Assembly (NCBI RefSeq): GCF_013249065.1
Contig: NZ_JABRWQ010000008.1
Coordinates: forward strand, 1 to 64,000
Reading direction: 5' to 3'
DNA from: Winogradskyella litoriviva
GTDB taxonomy: Bacteria; Bacteroidota; Bacteroidia; Flavobacteriales; Flavobacteriaceae
DNA: 64,000 nt
Made by a program: the position numbers and the translations under genes. The notes under the pieces are model-generated. The model was not told where the DNA came from and ran no database searches. It worked only from the letters and a program-made list of their open reading frames with translations. Shown one piece after another: positions 8,927 through 17,284 of this stretch; positions within the stretch are counted from its first letter, which is position 1, and each line of letters opens with the position of its first letter.

Positions 8927-9823
8927 GTGAAATACCTAGAGACCAAACACGAACGTAATTCAGCAAGAATCACAGTACTCATTTCATTGATACTGCTTTT
9001 GTTATTGTTTGTGGTTGGACCTCAATACATGGATCCTCCAGAAGAATATGGTGTTGCTGTAAATTTTGGAACTACAGATTTTGGTAGTGGTAACAAACCA
9101 TTAAGCGAACCTAAAAAGGCAGTTGAAGAACAGGTAGTAGAAGAAGAAGTTGTAGATGAAGTACAACCAGAAGAAACACAAGTTACTCCAGCAGAAACAG
9201 CAACACAAGCCGAGCAGGTAATGACAGAAGATAATGCTGAAGCTATTGCCATAAAAAAGCAAAAAGAGGCAGAAGCCAAGGCGAAAGCTGCAGAAGCAAA
9301 GGCTAAGGCTGAGGCAAAAGCAGCTGCTGAAAAAATAGAACGCGAAAAACGTGAAGCTGAAGAAAGAAAACGAGCTGAAGAAGCCGAGAAAAAAAGAAAG
9401 CTAGATAACCTTATTGGTGGTGTTAAAAATACTGATGGTAATACAGATGGAGGAGAAGGTCCAGATAGTCAAGGTGGTAACAAAGGCCAACTAGATGGTG
9501 ATCCTTATGCAGCTAGCTATTTTGGAGGTTCAGGACCTGGTAAAGGAGGTATCGGTTATGGGTTAGGAGGTAGAGGAAGACCGTCTAAACAGATTTATAA
9601 ACAAGAATGTAATGAATACGGTTTAGTAGTTGTAAGGATAGAAGTAAATAGACAGGGTAAAGTTGTAAAAGCAGAACCTGGTATTAGAGGAACAACAAAT
9701 ACACATCCTTGTTTACTTGCACCTGCTAAGAAAATAGCAATGTCACATAAATGGCCTGCAGATTCCAATGCACCAACAACTCAGGTTGGTTTTGTAAGTA
9801 TTAATTTTGATGTAGGTCAATAA
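8927..9823 (+). CDS. TonB-family energy transducer
   Basis: Couples the ExbBD motor to outer-membrane receptors. Seen in order: short cytoplasmic N-terminus, one membrane helix (~residues 18-36), a periplasmic linker very rich in Glu/Ala/Lys (~60-165, including a long charged helix), a Gly-rich stretch (~170-215), and a C-terminal TonB/TolA-like fold (~220-298) with CNEYGLVVVRIEVNRQGKV. The start is GTG at 8927; there is no closer ATG and the membrane helix would otherwise be lost. folC starts 1 bp after the stop. The helical linker resembles TolA more than the Pro-rich E. coli TonB, so a TolA-like role is an alternative. Confidence 0.85.
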   Translation: MKYLETKHERNSARITVLISLILLLLLFVVGPQYMDPPEEYGVAVNFGTTDFGSGNKPLSEPKKAVEEQVVEEEVVDEVQPEETQVTPAETATQAEQVMTEDNAEAIAIKKQKEAEAKAKAAEAKAKAEAKAAAEKIEREKREAEERKRAEEAEKKRKLDNLIGGVKNTDGNTDGGEGPDSQGGNKGQLDGDPYAASYFGGSGPGKGGIGYGLGGRGRPSKQIYKQECNEYGLVVVRIEVNRQGKVVKAEPGIRGTTNTHPCLLAPAKKIAMSHKWPADSNAPTTQVGFVSINFDVGQ

Positions 9824-9824
9824 T

Positions 9825-11042
9825 ATGAATTACTTAGATACTGTAAATTGGATGTTTCAACAACTTCCAATGTATCAAAATAAAGGCAAATCTGCCTTTA
9901 AAAAAGATTTATCCAATACTATAAAATTAGCAAAGCATTTAAATCATCCAGAGAATTATTTTAAGTCAATACATGTTGGTGGTACAAACGGAAAAGGTTC
10001 TACTAGCCATATGTTGGCATCTGTTTTACAAGAAGCAGGTTATAAAGTAGGTTTATATACATCACCACATTTAAAGGATTATAGAGAACGTATTCGTGTT
10101 AATGGTAAGGTTATAAGTAAAGCCTCAGTTATTGGCTTTATTAAACGCAACAAACCCTTTTTAGAGTCAAATCAATTATCTTTTTTTGAAATGACTGTTG
10201 GGATGGCTTTTAGTTATTTTGCAAAGCAGAAAGTCGATATTGCCGTAATTGAGGTAGGATTAGGAGGACGATTAGATTCTACAAACATTATCACACCAGA
10301 ATTATCGGTTGTTACAAATATAGGTATGGATCATACTCAATTTTTAGGTGATACACTAACGAAGATTGCAGGAGAAAAAGCCGGAATCATTAAAAAGAAC
10401 ATTCCTGTAGTTATTGGAGAAACACATGCTGAAACAGAAAATGTTTTTAGAAATAAAGCAATAGAAGAACAATCTGAGATTTATTTTGCGGATCAAAGGA
10501 TAGATAAAATTTTAGAAAGTGATTTAAAAGGTTCTTATCAAATTCATAATATTAAAACAGTTTTACAATCTGTAAAGATTTTAAAAAATAAAGGATTTAA
10601 AATTTCAGATCAGCATTTAAAAGCAGGTCTATTAAACGTTGTTACTAATACAGGTTTACAAGGTCGATGGCAAATACTAGGAACCAATCCAAAGATTGTA
10701 TGCGACACTGCGCATAATAAAGAAGGATTAACATATGTATTGAGGCAAATTAAAAATGAAGCATATCATCAACTTCATATTGTTTTTGGTGTTGTAAATG
10801 ATAAGGATTTAGATGCTATAATTCCTTTGCTACCTAAAGAAGCAACATATTATTTTTGTAAACCAAATGTGCAACGCGGATTAGATGCAGAAACATTAAG
10901 ACTTGCATTTGCAAAACACAACTTGTATGGCAAAGTGTATCCTAGTGTAAATGAGGCACTAACAATGGCAAAATTGAATGCTAATAAAGTAGATTTAATT
11001 TATGTTGGTGGAAGTACTTTTGTTGTTGCTGAAATAATTTAA
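9825..11042 (+). CDS. folC: Bifunctional folylpolyglutamate synthase/dihydrofolate synthase
   Basis: Mur-ligase-fold enzyme that adds glutamate to dihydropteroate and to folates. Seen: P-loop GGTNGKGST at residues 52-60, the YTSPHL segment, EVGLGGRLDSTN, and the Mur-type Mg-binding stretch NIGMDHTQFLG. Length 405 is normal. It follows the TonB-like gene by 1 bp and is probably its last operon member, an arrangement I recall as frequent in flavobacteria. The link between folate synthesis and the Exb genes looks positional rather than functional. Confidence 0.92.
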   Translation: MNYLDTVNWMFQQLPMYQNKGKSAFKKDLSNTIKLAKHLNHPENYFKSIHVGGTNGKGSTSHMLASVLQEAGYKVGLYTSPHLKDYRERIRVNGKVISKASVIGFIKRNKPFLESNQLSFFEMTVGMAFSYFAKQKVDIAVIEVGLGGRLDSTNIITPELSVVTNIGMDHTQFLGDTLTKIAGEKAGIIKKNIPVVIGETHAETENVFRNKAIEEQSEIYFADQRIDKILESDLKGSYQIHNIKTVLQSVKILKNKGFKISDQHLKAGLLNVVTNTGLQGRWQILGTNPKIVCDTAHNKEGLTYVLRQIKNEAYHQLHIVFGVVNDKDLDAIIPLLPKEATYYFCKPNVQRGLDAETLRLAFAKHNLYGKVYPSVNEALTMAKLNANKVDLIYVGGSTFVVAEII

Positions 11043-11061
11043 AATTTTTTCAAAAAACCTT

Positions 11062-11090
11062 TTGAGATATTAAAAACTAGTCTATATTTG
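11062..11090 (+). promoter_or_regulatory. Promoter of tRNA-Val
   Basis: TTG at 11062-11064, an 18-bp spacer and TATATTTG at 11083-11090 match the flavobacterial consensus closely. The predicted transcription start is ~10 nt before the mature tRNA. Confidence 0.65.
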
Positions 11091-11104
11091 CAATCCAATT
11101 TAGA

Positions 11105-11179
11105 GGGCGCGTAGCTCAGTTGGTTCAGAGCACTTGGTTTACACCCAAGGGGTCAGGGGTTCGAATCCCTTCGCGCCCA
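11105..11179 (+). tRNA. tRNA-Val (anticodon TAC)
   Basis: A 75-nt cloverleaf. The acceptor stem is GGGCGCG/CGCGCCC (11105-11111 and 11172-11178) with discriminator A at 11179. The D arm is GCTC...GAGC, and the anticodon stem CTTGG/CCAAG encloses the loop TTTACAC, giving anticodon TAC (reads GUA valine codons). The T arm carries TTCGAAT. CCA is not encoded. It has its own promoter and terminator. Confidence 0.97.
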
Positions 11180-11188
11180 CATCAATTT

Positions 11189-11222
11189 AATTCCGATTTG
11201 ATTTTTTCAAATCGGAATTTTT
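11189..11222 (+). terminator. Terminator after tRNA-Val
   Basis: A perfect 13-bp stem (AATTCCGATTTGA at 11189-11201, TCAAATCGGAATT at 11207-11219), a 5-nt T loop and a following T run lie 10 nt downstream of the tRNA. Confidence 0.85.
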
Positions 11223-11450
11223 GTTTTAATAAAGTATCAAATCATCAGGTTTGTGCTTTTATGAAATAATATTCTAAGACGACTCTAAATGTTTTGGAGT
11301 AAATTTAAAAAGATGATTGATTAATAAATTATTTAATCTTTTGTTAACCATTTATCAAAACCCAATTTACAATTGTAATTTAGTTTTTTCAATGTATAAT
11401 ATGCTGACTTTGTTTTGTTTCAAAGCTGTAATAGAATTATTTTTTATTTA

Positions 11451-13835
11451 ATGATGATGAAGCTGTTTTTAAAGAATTTACTTTTCGCACTGTTTTTAAG
11501 TATTTGTAATATCTCTGTTGCTCAAAATAATGAAATTGTAATCAGTGGAATATTAATAGAGGAGGCAAGTAATCAACCAATTCCATACGCAACAATTGCA
11601 CTATATAAAAAAAGTTCAAAAGGAATCATTACTGGCACTACAACGGATAATAATGGTAAGTTTCAATTTAGTACTACAAAAACGGATTTCTACATAGAAA
11701 TCAGCTTTATGGGTTATGCGACTAAAACAATTTCTGATTTTTCTATCAAGAATGCTAAAATTGATTTAGGAACTATACGATTGGCTGAAGATAATGAGGC
11801 TTTAGAGGAAGTTGTAGTTACTGGCAATGTGTCTAAAACTGTTTTTAAACTTGATAAGCGTGTTTTTAATATAGGTAAGGATATTAGTAGTACTGGCGCA
11901 AGTGCATTAGAAGTTTTAAATAATGTACCTTCTGTCAATGTAAATATTGAAGGTGAAGTGAGTTTAAGAGGAAGTTCTGGTGTGCAAATTTTAATAAACG
12001 GAAAACCTTCTGTTTTGGCAGATGAATCTAGCAATGCACTAGGCACAATTACAGCAGATATGATCGAAAGTATTGAGGTTATTACCAACCCTTCCGCTAA
12101 ATATGAAGCTTCAGGTACAGCAGGTATTTTAAATATTATTTTAAAAAAGGAAGAAAAAAAGGGCTGGAATGGTTCTATTTCATTAAATACAGGTATACCA
12201 GATAATCACAGTATTGGTATAAGTCTTAACCGTAGAACGGAGAAGTTTAACCTCTTTACTCAAATAGGTGCTGGTTACCGTTCATTGCCTCGAGATAACG
12301 AAGCCATAAATACAAATTTAACTAGTAACGAAGTTGTTTTTAGTGAAGGAACAGAGTATAGAGATGAAACTTTTTATAACATTACCTTAGGAACAGATTA
12401 TCATATCAACGATTATAATGTTTTAACATTATCTGGTAATTTTGCATATGAAATTGAAGATCAACCATCAGAAACAAATTTTAGATTTTTCGATTCTAAT
12501 AATACATTAGTGTCTAGTTGGTTAAGAGACGAGACTACGGAAGCCACAAACCCAAAATACCAATACGAATTTAATTACAAAAAACAATTTAAAAACAATG
12601 AAGATCATTCGTTGCAATTAAGTGCATTAGGAAGATTCTTTGGGAAAGACCAAGAGTCTCAATTTACAAACACTACTATAACTGGTAGTGACTCAGACAG
12701 CAAGCAACAAACAGAAACAAATTTTCAACAAGCAGATTATACATTTAAGATTGATTATACTAATCCTATATCAGAAAAATATACGATAGAAACTGGTGCA
12801 CAATATGTTATTAATGACGTGGGTAACGATTATGAAGTGAGAGATTTTACAGGTATAAATTATGTTGTAAATGAAGATTTAACTAATAATTTTGAATACA
12901 ACCAAAAAGTATTAGGTGTTTATTTTACAGGTGCTTATGAACTAGAGAAATGGGGAATAAAGGCAGGCTTGCGAATTGAAAATACAGATTTAGAAACCTT
13001 GTTAACTAATACAAACGAGTCTAATTCTCAGAATTTTACAGACTATTTTCCAACATTTCACACATCATATAAAGTGAGTGAAAATGTATCTTTGCAAGCA
13101 GGATATTCAAGACGAATTTTTAGACCTAGACTATGGGATTTAAATCCGTTTTTTAATATTAGAAACAATTTTAATATTAGACAAGGCAATCCAGACTTAC
13201 AACCAGAATTTACAGATTCTTATGAGTTAACAAGTATTTACAAAATAGGTAAAGCATCATTTAGTTCTAGTTTGTATCATAAATATACAACAGAAGTTAT
13301 AGAGCGTGTTTCTTCATCTATAGATAATGTGACTACCACAACTCCAGAAAATATTGGTACAAATGCTTCTATTGGTTTTGAAACTAATGGAAAATATAGT
13401 CCAACCAAATGGCTAACTCTTACAGGAGATTTTAATTATAATTATTTTGATCGAGTTGGGACTTTTGAGGCAGAATCTTTTGATTTTTCTGGTCGTCAAT
13501 GGTCTTCTAGATTAGGTACAAAAATAGGTTTACCTGCAGATATAGATGTTGAGTTAACGGGAAGATACCAATCTAGTTTTGAGACTATTCAAGGTGATAT
13601 ATCTGGTTATGGTTTTTTAGATTTAGGTATTCGTAAAAAAATCATTAAAGGAAAAGCGGTTGTTAATTTGGGTATAAGAGATTTATTTGAATCTAGAATT
13701 CAAGAGTCTTACGTTTATCAACCTACCTTTGAAACTTATAGTTTCAGTCAACGAGGTCGCTTTATAACATTGGGACTTAGTTACGGTTTTGGTAAAGGAG
13801 AAGCTATGACCTATTCTGGCGGAAGACGTCGTTAG
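11451..13835 (+). CDS. Outer-membrane beta-barrel protein, TonB-dependent-receptor-like
   Basis: Probable outer-membrane receptor or channel of unknown ligand. Seen: signal peptide with a hydrophobic core ending ...CNISVAQ; a carboxypeptidase-regulatory-like beta domain over the next ~90 residues (starting IVISGILIEEASNQPIPYATI); a plug region with VLNNVPSVNVNIEGEVSLRGSSGV and VITNPSAKYEASGTAGILNI; and a long barrel ending with aromatic strands. This matches the 'outer membrane beta-barrel family' relatives of TonB-dependent receptors rather than SusC. The ATG at 11451 is taken as start (two more ATGs follow directly); an upstream in-frame TTG at 11415 would precede the signal peptide and is unlikely. 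The 270 bp between the tRNA and this gene show no other gene and no convincing promoter. Confidence 0.85.
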   Translation: MMMKLFLKNLLFALFLSICNISVAQNNEIVISGILIEEASNQPIPYATIALYKKSSKGIITGTTTDNNGKFQFSTTKTDFYIEISFMGYATKTISDFSIKNAKIDLGTIRLAEDNEALEEVVVTGNVSKTVFKLDKRVFNIGKDISSTGASALEVLNNVPSVNVNIEGEVSLRGSSGVQILINGKPSVLADESSNALGTITADMIESIEVITNPSAKYEASGTAGILNIILKKEEKKGWNGSISLNTGIPDNHSIGISLNRRTEKFNLFTQIGAGYRSLPRDNEAINTNLTSNEVVFSEGTEYRDETFYNITLGTDYHINDYNVLTLSGNFAYEIEDQPSETNFRFFDSNNTLVSSWLRDETTEATNPKYQYEFNYKKQFKNNEDHSLQLSALGRFFGKDQESQFTNTTITGSDSDSKQQTETNFQQADYTFKIDYTNPISEKYTIETGAQYVINDVGNDYEVRDFTGINYVVNEDLTNNFEYNQKVLGVYFTGAYELEKWGIKAGLRIENTDLETLLTNTNESNSQNFTDYFPTFHTSYKVSENVSLQAGYSRRIFRPRLWDLNPFFNIRNNFNIRQGNPDLQPEFTDSYELTSIYKIGKASFSSSLYHKYTTEVIERVSSSIDNVTTTTPENIGTNASIGFETNGKYSPTKWLTLTGDFNYNYFDRVGTFEAESFDFSGRQWSSRLGTKIGLPADIDVELTGRYQSSFETIQGDISGYGFLDLGIRKKIIKGKAVVNLGIRDLFESRIQESYVYQPTFETYSFSQRGRFITLGLSYGFGKGEAMTYSGGRRR

Positions 13836-13933
13836 CAATAGCTTTTTGAGTTATTAAGAAAACTCAACTCGTTACAAAAGTTGCCTTAAGATGGTAGAAG
13901 TCGTAGGTCCAATTCTTGTATAGATTCACAATT

Positions 13934-15214
13934 TTATAGAACATCTAAAATCCGTTCTAGTGCCATACCTCTCGACCCCTTAATTAAAACGGTTGAATCT
14001 TTTAACTGAAGGGTTTTTAATTCAGGTTTTAAATCTTCAAAAGTTGCAAATTTGTAGGTTGTTGGTTTAGTTGTGGTTTTATTGAAGTTCTGGCCTATTA
14101 AGTAAACTTGGCTTTCAAAATTAGACTCTATAAAATTCACTATCTCTTGATGTTCTTTTTCTGCTTCCGTACCTAATTCAAACATGTCGCCAAGAAATAA
14201 ATATTTGTTTTCAGCATTTAACTGCTTTAGGTTTTTTAAAGCTGCCAACATACTTGTAGGATTTGCGTTGTAAGCATCTAGAATAATTTTGGTTGAACCT
14301 TTTTTTATTATCTCTGATCGGTTGTTATCTGGTAGATAGCTTTCTATAGCTTTCTTTATGTTGATTGTTGTAACATTAAAATATTTCCCAATAGCTACAG
14401 CAACTGCAATATTTCCATAATTGTAATTCCCTATAAGCTTACTATTAATAACAGTGTTATCATATTTTAAAGTAACAAAAGGATTTGCACTTATAAAGTT
14501 AATGACACAATCATTTTTTACTTTAGAGCCAAAAGTAATGGTTTTAGAATAGTCACCAATTTGTTTTATTTGTTTGGCGTCTTCAGAATTTATAAAAACC
14601 GATTTTTCATTTTGTTTTAAATAGTCATATAATTCAGATTTTGCTTTAATTACACCTTCAACACTTCCAAAACCTTCTAAATGAGCTTTTCCAAAGTTGG
14701 TAATTAAGCCATAATCTGGCTGAGCAATACCACATAGAAATTCAATTTCTTTTTGATGATTGGCACCCATTTCAACTATTCCAAAATCTAAGTCTTTCGT
14801 AAAACTTAAAAGTGTTAAAGGCACGCCAATATGATTGTTAAGGTTTCCTATAGTTGCTTTTACTTTATATGTTGAAGCTAAAACAGTATTGATTAGTTCT
14901 TTTGTTGTTGTTTTTCCATTACTTCCTGTAAGTGAAATAATAGGGATATTAATAGCATTTCTATGATAATTGGCCAATGATTGGAGTGTAGTGAGTACAT
15001 CTTTAACTAAAATACAGTGTTGGTTTATAACAGCCTGCTCATCATCTACTACGCAGTATTTTGCTCCATTATCAAAAGCTTGAGGAACAAATTTGTTACC
15101 ATCAAAATTTTCACCTTTTAGTGCAAAATACATGCAATCTTTAGATATTTTTCTAGTGTCAGTTGATATTGATAAACACTCTTTAAATTTTTGATATATA
15201 ATGTCTATTTTCAT
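13934..15214 (-). CDS. murF: UDP-N-acetylmuramoyl-tripeptide--D-alanyl-D-alanine ligase
   Basis: Adds D-Ala-D-Ala to UDP-MurNAc-tripeptide, the last cytoplasmic step of the peptidoglycan precursor. Seen: P-loop GSNGKTTT at residues 97-104, the N-terminal STDTRKI uridine-binding segment, EMGANHQKEI, NFGKAHLEGFGS, and DAYNANPTSM in the C-terminal half. Length 426 is slightly short but within range. It lies downstream of gldJ on the same strand with a strong terminator between them, so it probably needs read-through or its own weak promoter. It converges on the outer-membrane protein gene; the 98-bp gap has no clear terminator. Confidence 0.95.
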   Translation of the reverse strand: MKIDIIYQKFKECLSISTDTRKISKDCMYFALKGENFDGNKFVPQAFDNGAKYCVVDDEQAVINQHCILVKDVLTTLQSLANYHRNAINIPIISLTGSNGKTTTKELINTVLASTYKVKATIGNLNNHIGVPLTLLSFTKDLDFGIVEMGANHQKEIEFLCGIAQPDYGLITNFGKAHLEGFGSVEGVIKAKSELYDYLKQNEKSVFINSEDAKQIKQIGDYSKTITFGSKVKNDCVINFISANPFVTLKYDNTVINSKLIGNYNYGNIAVAVAIGKYFNVTTINIKKAIESYLPDNNRSEIIKKGSTKIILDAYNANPTSMLAALKNLKQLNAENKYLFLGDMFELGTEAEKEHQEIVNFIESNFESQVYLIGQNFNKTTTKPTTYKFATFEDLKPELKTLQLKDSTVLIKGSRGMALERILDVL

Positions 15215-15228
15215 AGGTTTAAAAATAA

Positions 15229-15258
15229 AAAAGTCCTGACAAATTTGTCAGGACTTTT
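15229..15258 (-). terminator. Terminator after gldJ
   Basis: A perfect 30-bp palindrome (arms AAAAGTCCTGACAAA and TTTGTCAGGACTTTT) lies between the gldJ stop and the murF start, with T runs in both orientations. It should terminate gldJ transcripts on the minus strand. Confidence 0.85.
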
Positions 15259-15279
15259 CTAAATATTATTTAACGTTTT

Positions 15280-16962
15280 TTAATTACGTCTTTTTCCTCC
15301 GTTTTGGCTCTTAGAACCAACTCTAGAAACCGCACATCTAAAGCCAATATAATCGGTAGCCATATCTTGTGGGAAATAGCGACGTTGTGCTGGATCAATC
15401 CAGTATGCTCTATCTCTCCAAGAACCACCTTTGTATACTCTTACATCATCATCGATTAATGAAGTTCTGCTATTAGATTTGTCATATTCTCTAATTAATT
15501 TACCTTCAGCAGAGTCTACTTCAACTCTGTGTTTAGGTGAATTATACATTTTTCTGGTATCATTATTTTTCTGTCCTTCAGTTTCGTCAAAACTTTCTCT
15601 GTAATAACGAGAAGAACGCTTATCACCATCTCTAAAGTTTCTGTTATCACTTTGGCTAAAGTTAGCTCTTAAGTAAGTTTCGTCTTCATCAACTGGTACT
15701 CTTGCAATTTCACCTGGTAAATCTCTTGCAACAATCTTACCGTTAGGTAATGTGTCATATACAATTTCATCTACAGTTACAATTTTTACAGAACCGTCTT
15801 CGTTTATTGCATTTTTAGTATAAACGTTACCTCTATAGTAGTTAAAATCATTAAATTCATCATCTACAATAGGTCTGTAAACATCAGCTACCCATTCTGC
15901 AACGTTACCTGCCATATCATATAATCCGTAATCGTTTGGAGAATATGTTTTAACTTCTGCGGTAATATCGGCACCATCATCAGACCAACCTGCAATACCG
16001 CCGTAATCACCTTTTCCTTGCTTAAAGTTAGCCATTTGATCTCCACGATTTACACGTTTACCAGATCTTGTATATTGACCATCCCAAGGGTATTTTTTAC
16101 GACCTCTATAAACATTATAGCTACGTAATTCACTCATACCTAATGCAGCATATTCCCATTCTGCTTCAGTTGGTAGTCTGTATTTTACAGGGATTAATCC
16201 TGTTTCTCTGCTAGCATATACATTAATTGGGTTACCATCAGCGTCAGTTTGTTGTCTTCGCTTTCCACCTTCTAATACTTCCGAGTTACCACCATAAGTT
16301 TGAGAAGGTGCGTTGATATATGTATCAGTACTAAACGTACTTTCTGCGTTTACATCTGTAAGATGTGCATCTCTTTTAATGTATCCAGATTCTTGTAAAG
16401 CCATCTCAGCAACACGATCTGTTCTCCAGTTAGCATATTCAACGGCTTGTATCCAGCTAACTCCTACTACAGGATAGTTTGCGTAACCAGGATGACGTAA
16501 ATAATTTTCAGTCATCATTTCGTTATAACCTAAACGGTTTCTCCAAACTAATGTATCTGGAAGCGCACCTTTATAGATTAATGCATAATTTGGATCATCT
16601 GGTGGATATACATTTTTAAGATAATCTAAGTAAAATGTATAGTTAATGTTAGTTACTTCAGTTTCATCCATGTAGAATGACTGAACGTGTTGTTGATTTG
16701 GAGCATTGTTCCAATCATGCATTGGGTCATCTTGTACTTTACCCATTGTAAAGGTTCCACCTTCAATAAAAGAAGTTCCAGGAGGCGTTTCTTGCTCCTT
16801 GAATTGTGTGTTGTACTGAAAACCGCCTCTTTTATCGTTTATTTTCCATCCAGTAGCACTATCTGTGTTACCAGAATTAGAAGAACGATTACAGCTAACA
16901 ATCGTAGCAAAAAGCGTTAATGCAATTAGTAATTTTAGGTTTGAGACATTTTTCATATCCAT
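15280..16962 (-). CDS. gldJ: Gliding motility lipoprotein GldJ
   Basis: Lipoprotein of the flavobacterial gliding/type IX secretion apparatus, reported to be needed for stability of other Gld proteins. Seen: a signal peptide with lipobox ending IVSC, lipidated cysteine at residue 24 from the ATG at 16962, followed by a formylglycine-generating-enzyme/sulfatase-modifying fold. That fold shows GGTFTMGKVQDDP, MDETEVTN, PVVGVSWIQAVEYANWR, RLPTEAEWEYAA, YDMAGNVAEWVADVYRP, KGGSWRD and YIGFRCAVSR. Length 560 matches GldJ. It is probably structural rather than enzymatic. It is divergent from porU across a 322-bp intergenic region, and murF follows; both arrangements are typical of flavobacteria. Confidence 0.95.
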   Translation of the reverse strand: MDMKNVSNLKLLIALTLFATIVSCNRSSNSGNTDSATGWKINDKRGGFQYNTQFKEQETPPGTSFIEGGTFTMGKVQDDPMHDWNNAPNQQHVQSFYMDETEVTNINYTFYLDYLKNVYPPDDPNYALIYKGALPDTLVWRNRLGYNEMMTENYLRHPGYANYPVVGVSWIQAVEYANWRTDRVAEMALQESGYIKRDAHLTDVNAESTFSTDTYINAPSQTYGGNSEVLEGGKRRQQTDADGNPINVYASRETGLIPVKYRLPTEAEWEYAALGMSELRSYNVYRGRKKYPWDGQYTRSGKRVNRGDQMANFKQGKGDYGGIAGWSDDGADITAEVKTYSPNDYGLYDMAGNVAEWVADVYRPIVDDEFNDFNYYRGNVYTKNAINEDGSVKIVTVDEIVYDTLPNGKIVARDLPGEIARVPVDEDETYLRANFSQSDNRNFRDGDKRSSRYYRESFDETEGQKNNDTRKMYNSPKHRVEVDSAEGKLIREYDKSNSRTSLIDDDVRVYKGGSWRDRAYWIDPAQRRYFPQDMATDYIGFRCAVSRVGSKSQNGGKRRN

Positions 16963-17284
16963 AGGTTTAAGTAAGCTCGTTTAATTTTAGAGTCGCAATA
17001 TAGTAATTAAAGGTAAACTTCCAACTTTTTTTTACGTCAAATTGCAAAAAAATGTGCATTTCATCCTTTTTTTTAGACATCACAACGGATTTTTTGTCAT
17101 TTATCGATGTATTTTACTCTTTAATAACGAGGGCGCAAATGAATTATTGTTGTATTTTTGAAATAAAATTTACAGACTCATAATATCAGGCTTTATTAGT
17201 CGTTATTTTACTGTGAAATTTATGTTTTTGCCAATTTAAAGGTATTTCTATATAATTTAAGGATATTAAAATTAGTCCGAATCA
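16963..17284. promoter_or_regulatory. Divergent control region between gldJ and porU
   Basis: This 322-bp AT-rich gap must hold the promoters of both gldJ and porU. On the plus strand TATTTTTG (17153-17160) fits the -7 consensus and would give porU a leader of ~120 nt. On the minus strand only an imperfect TATATTGC (around 17000) is visible for gldJ. No clear operator palindrome or conserved RNA gene was seen. Confidence 0.35.

Noticed and set aside
9022..9279. An 85-codon Ser/Thr/Cys-rich frame antisense to the TonB-like gene
   Set aside because: It mirrors the GAA/GCA-rich linker of the TonB-like protein; reverse complements of such codons give Ser, Thr and Cys runs.
17052..17183. A 43-codon ATG frame on the plus strand between gldJ and porU
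   Set aside because: Composition is Phe/Ile/Cys-rich as expected from AT-rich intergenic DNA, it runs across the likely porU promoter, and it has no recognisable motif or regular spacing to porU.
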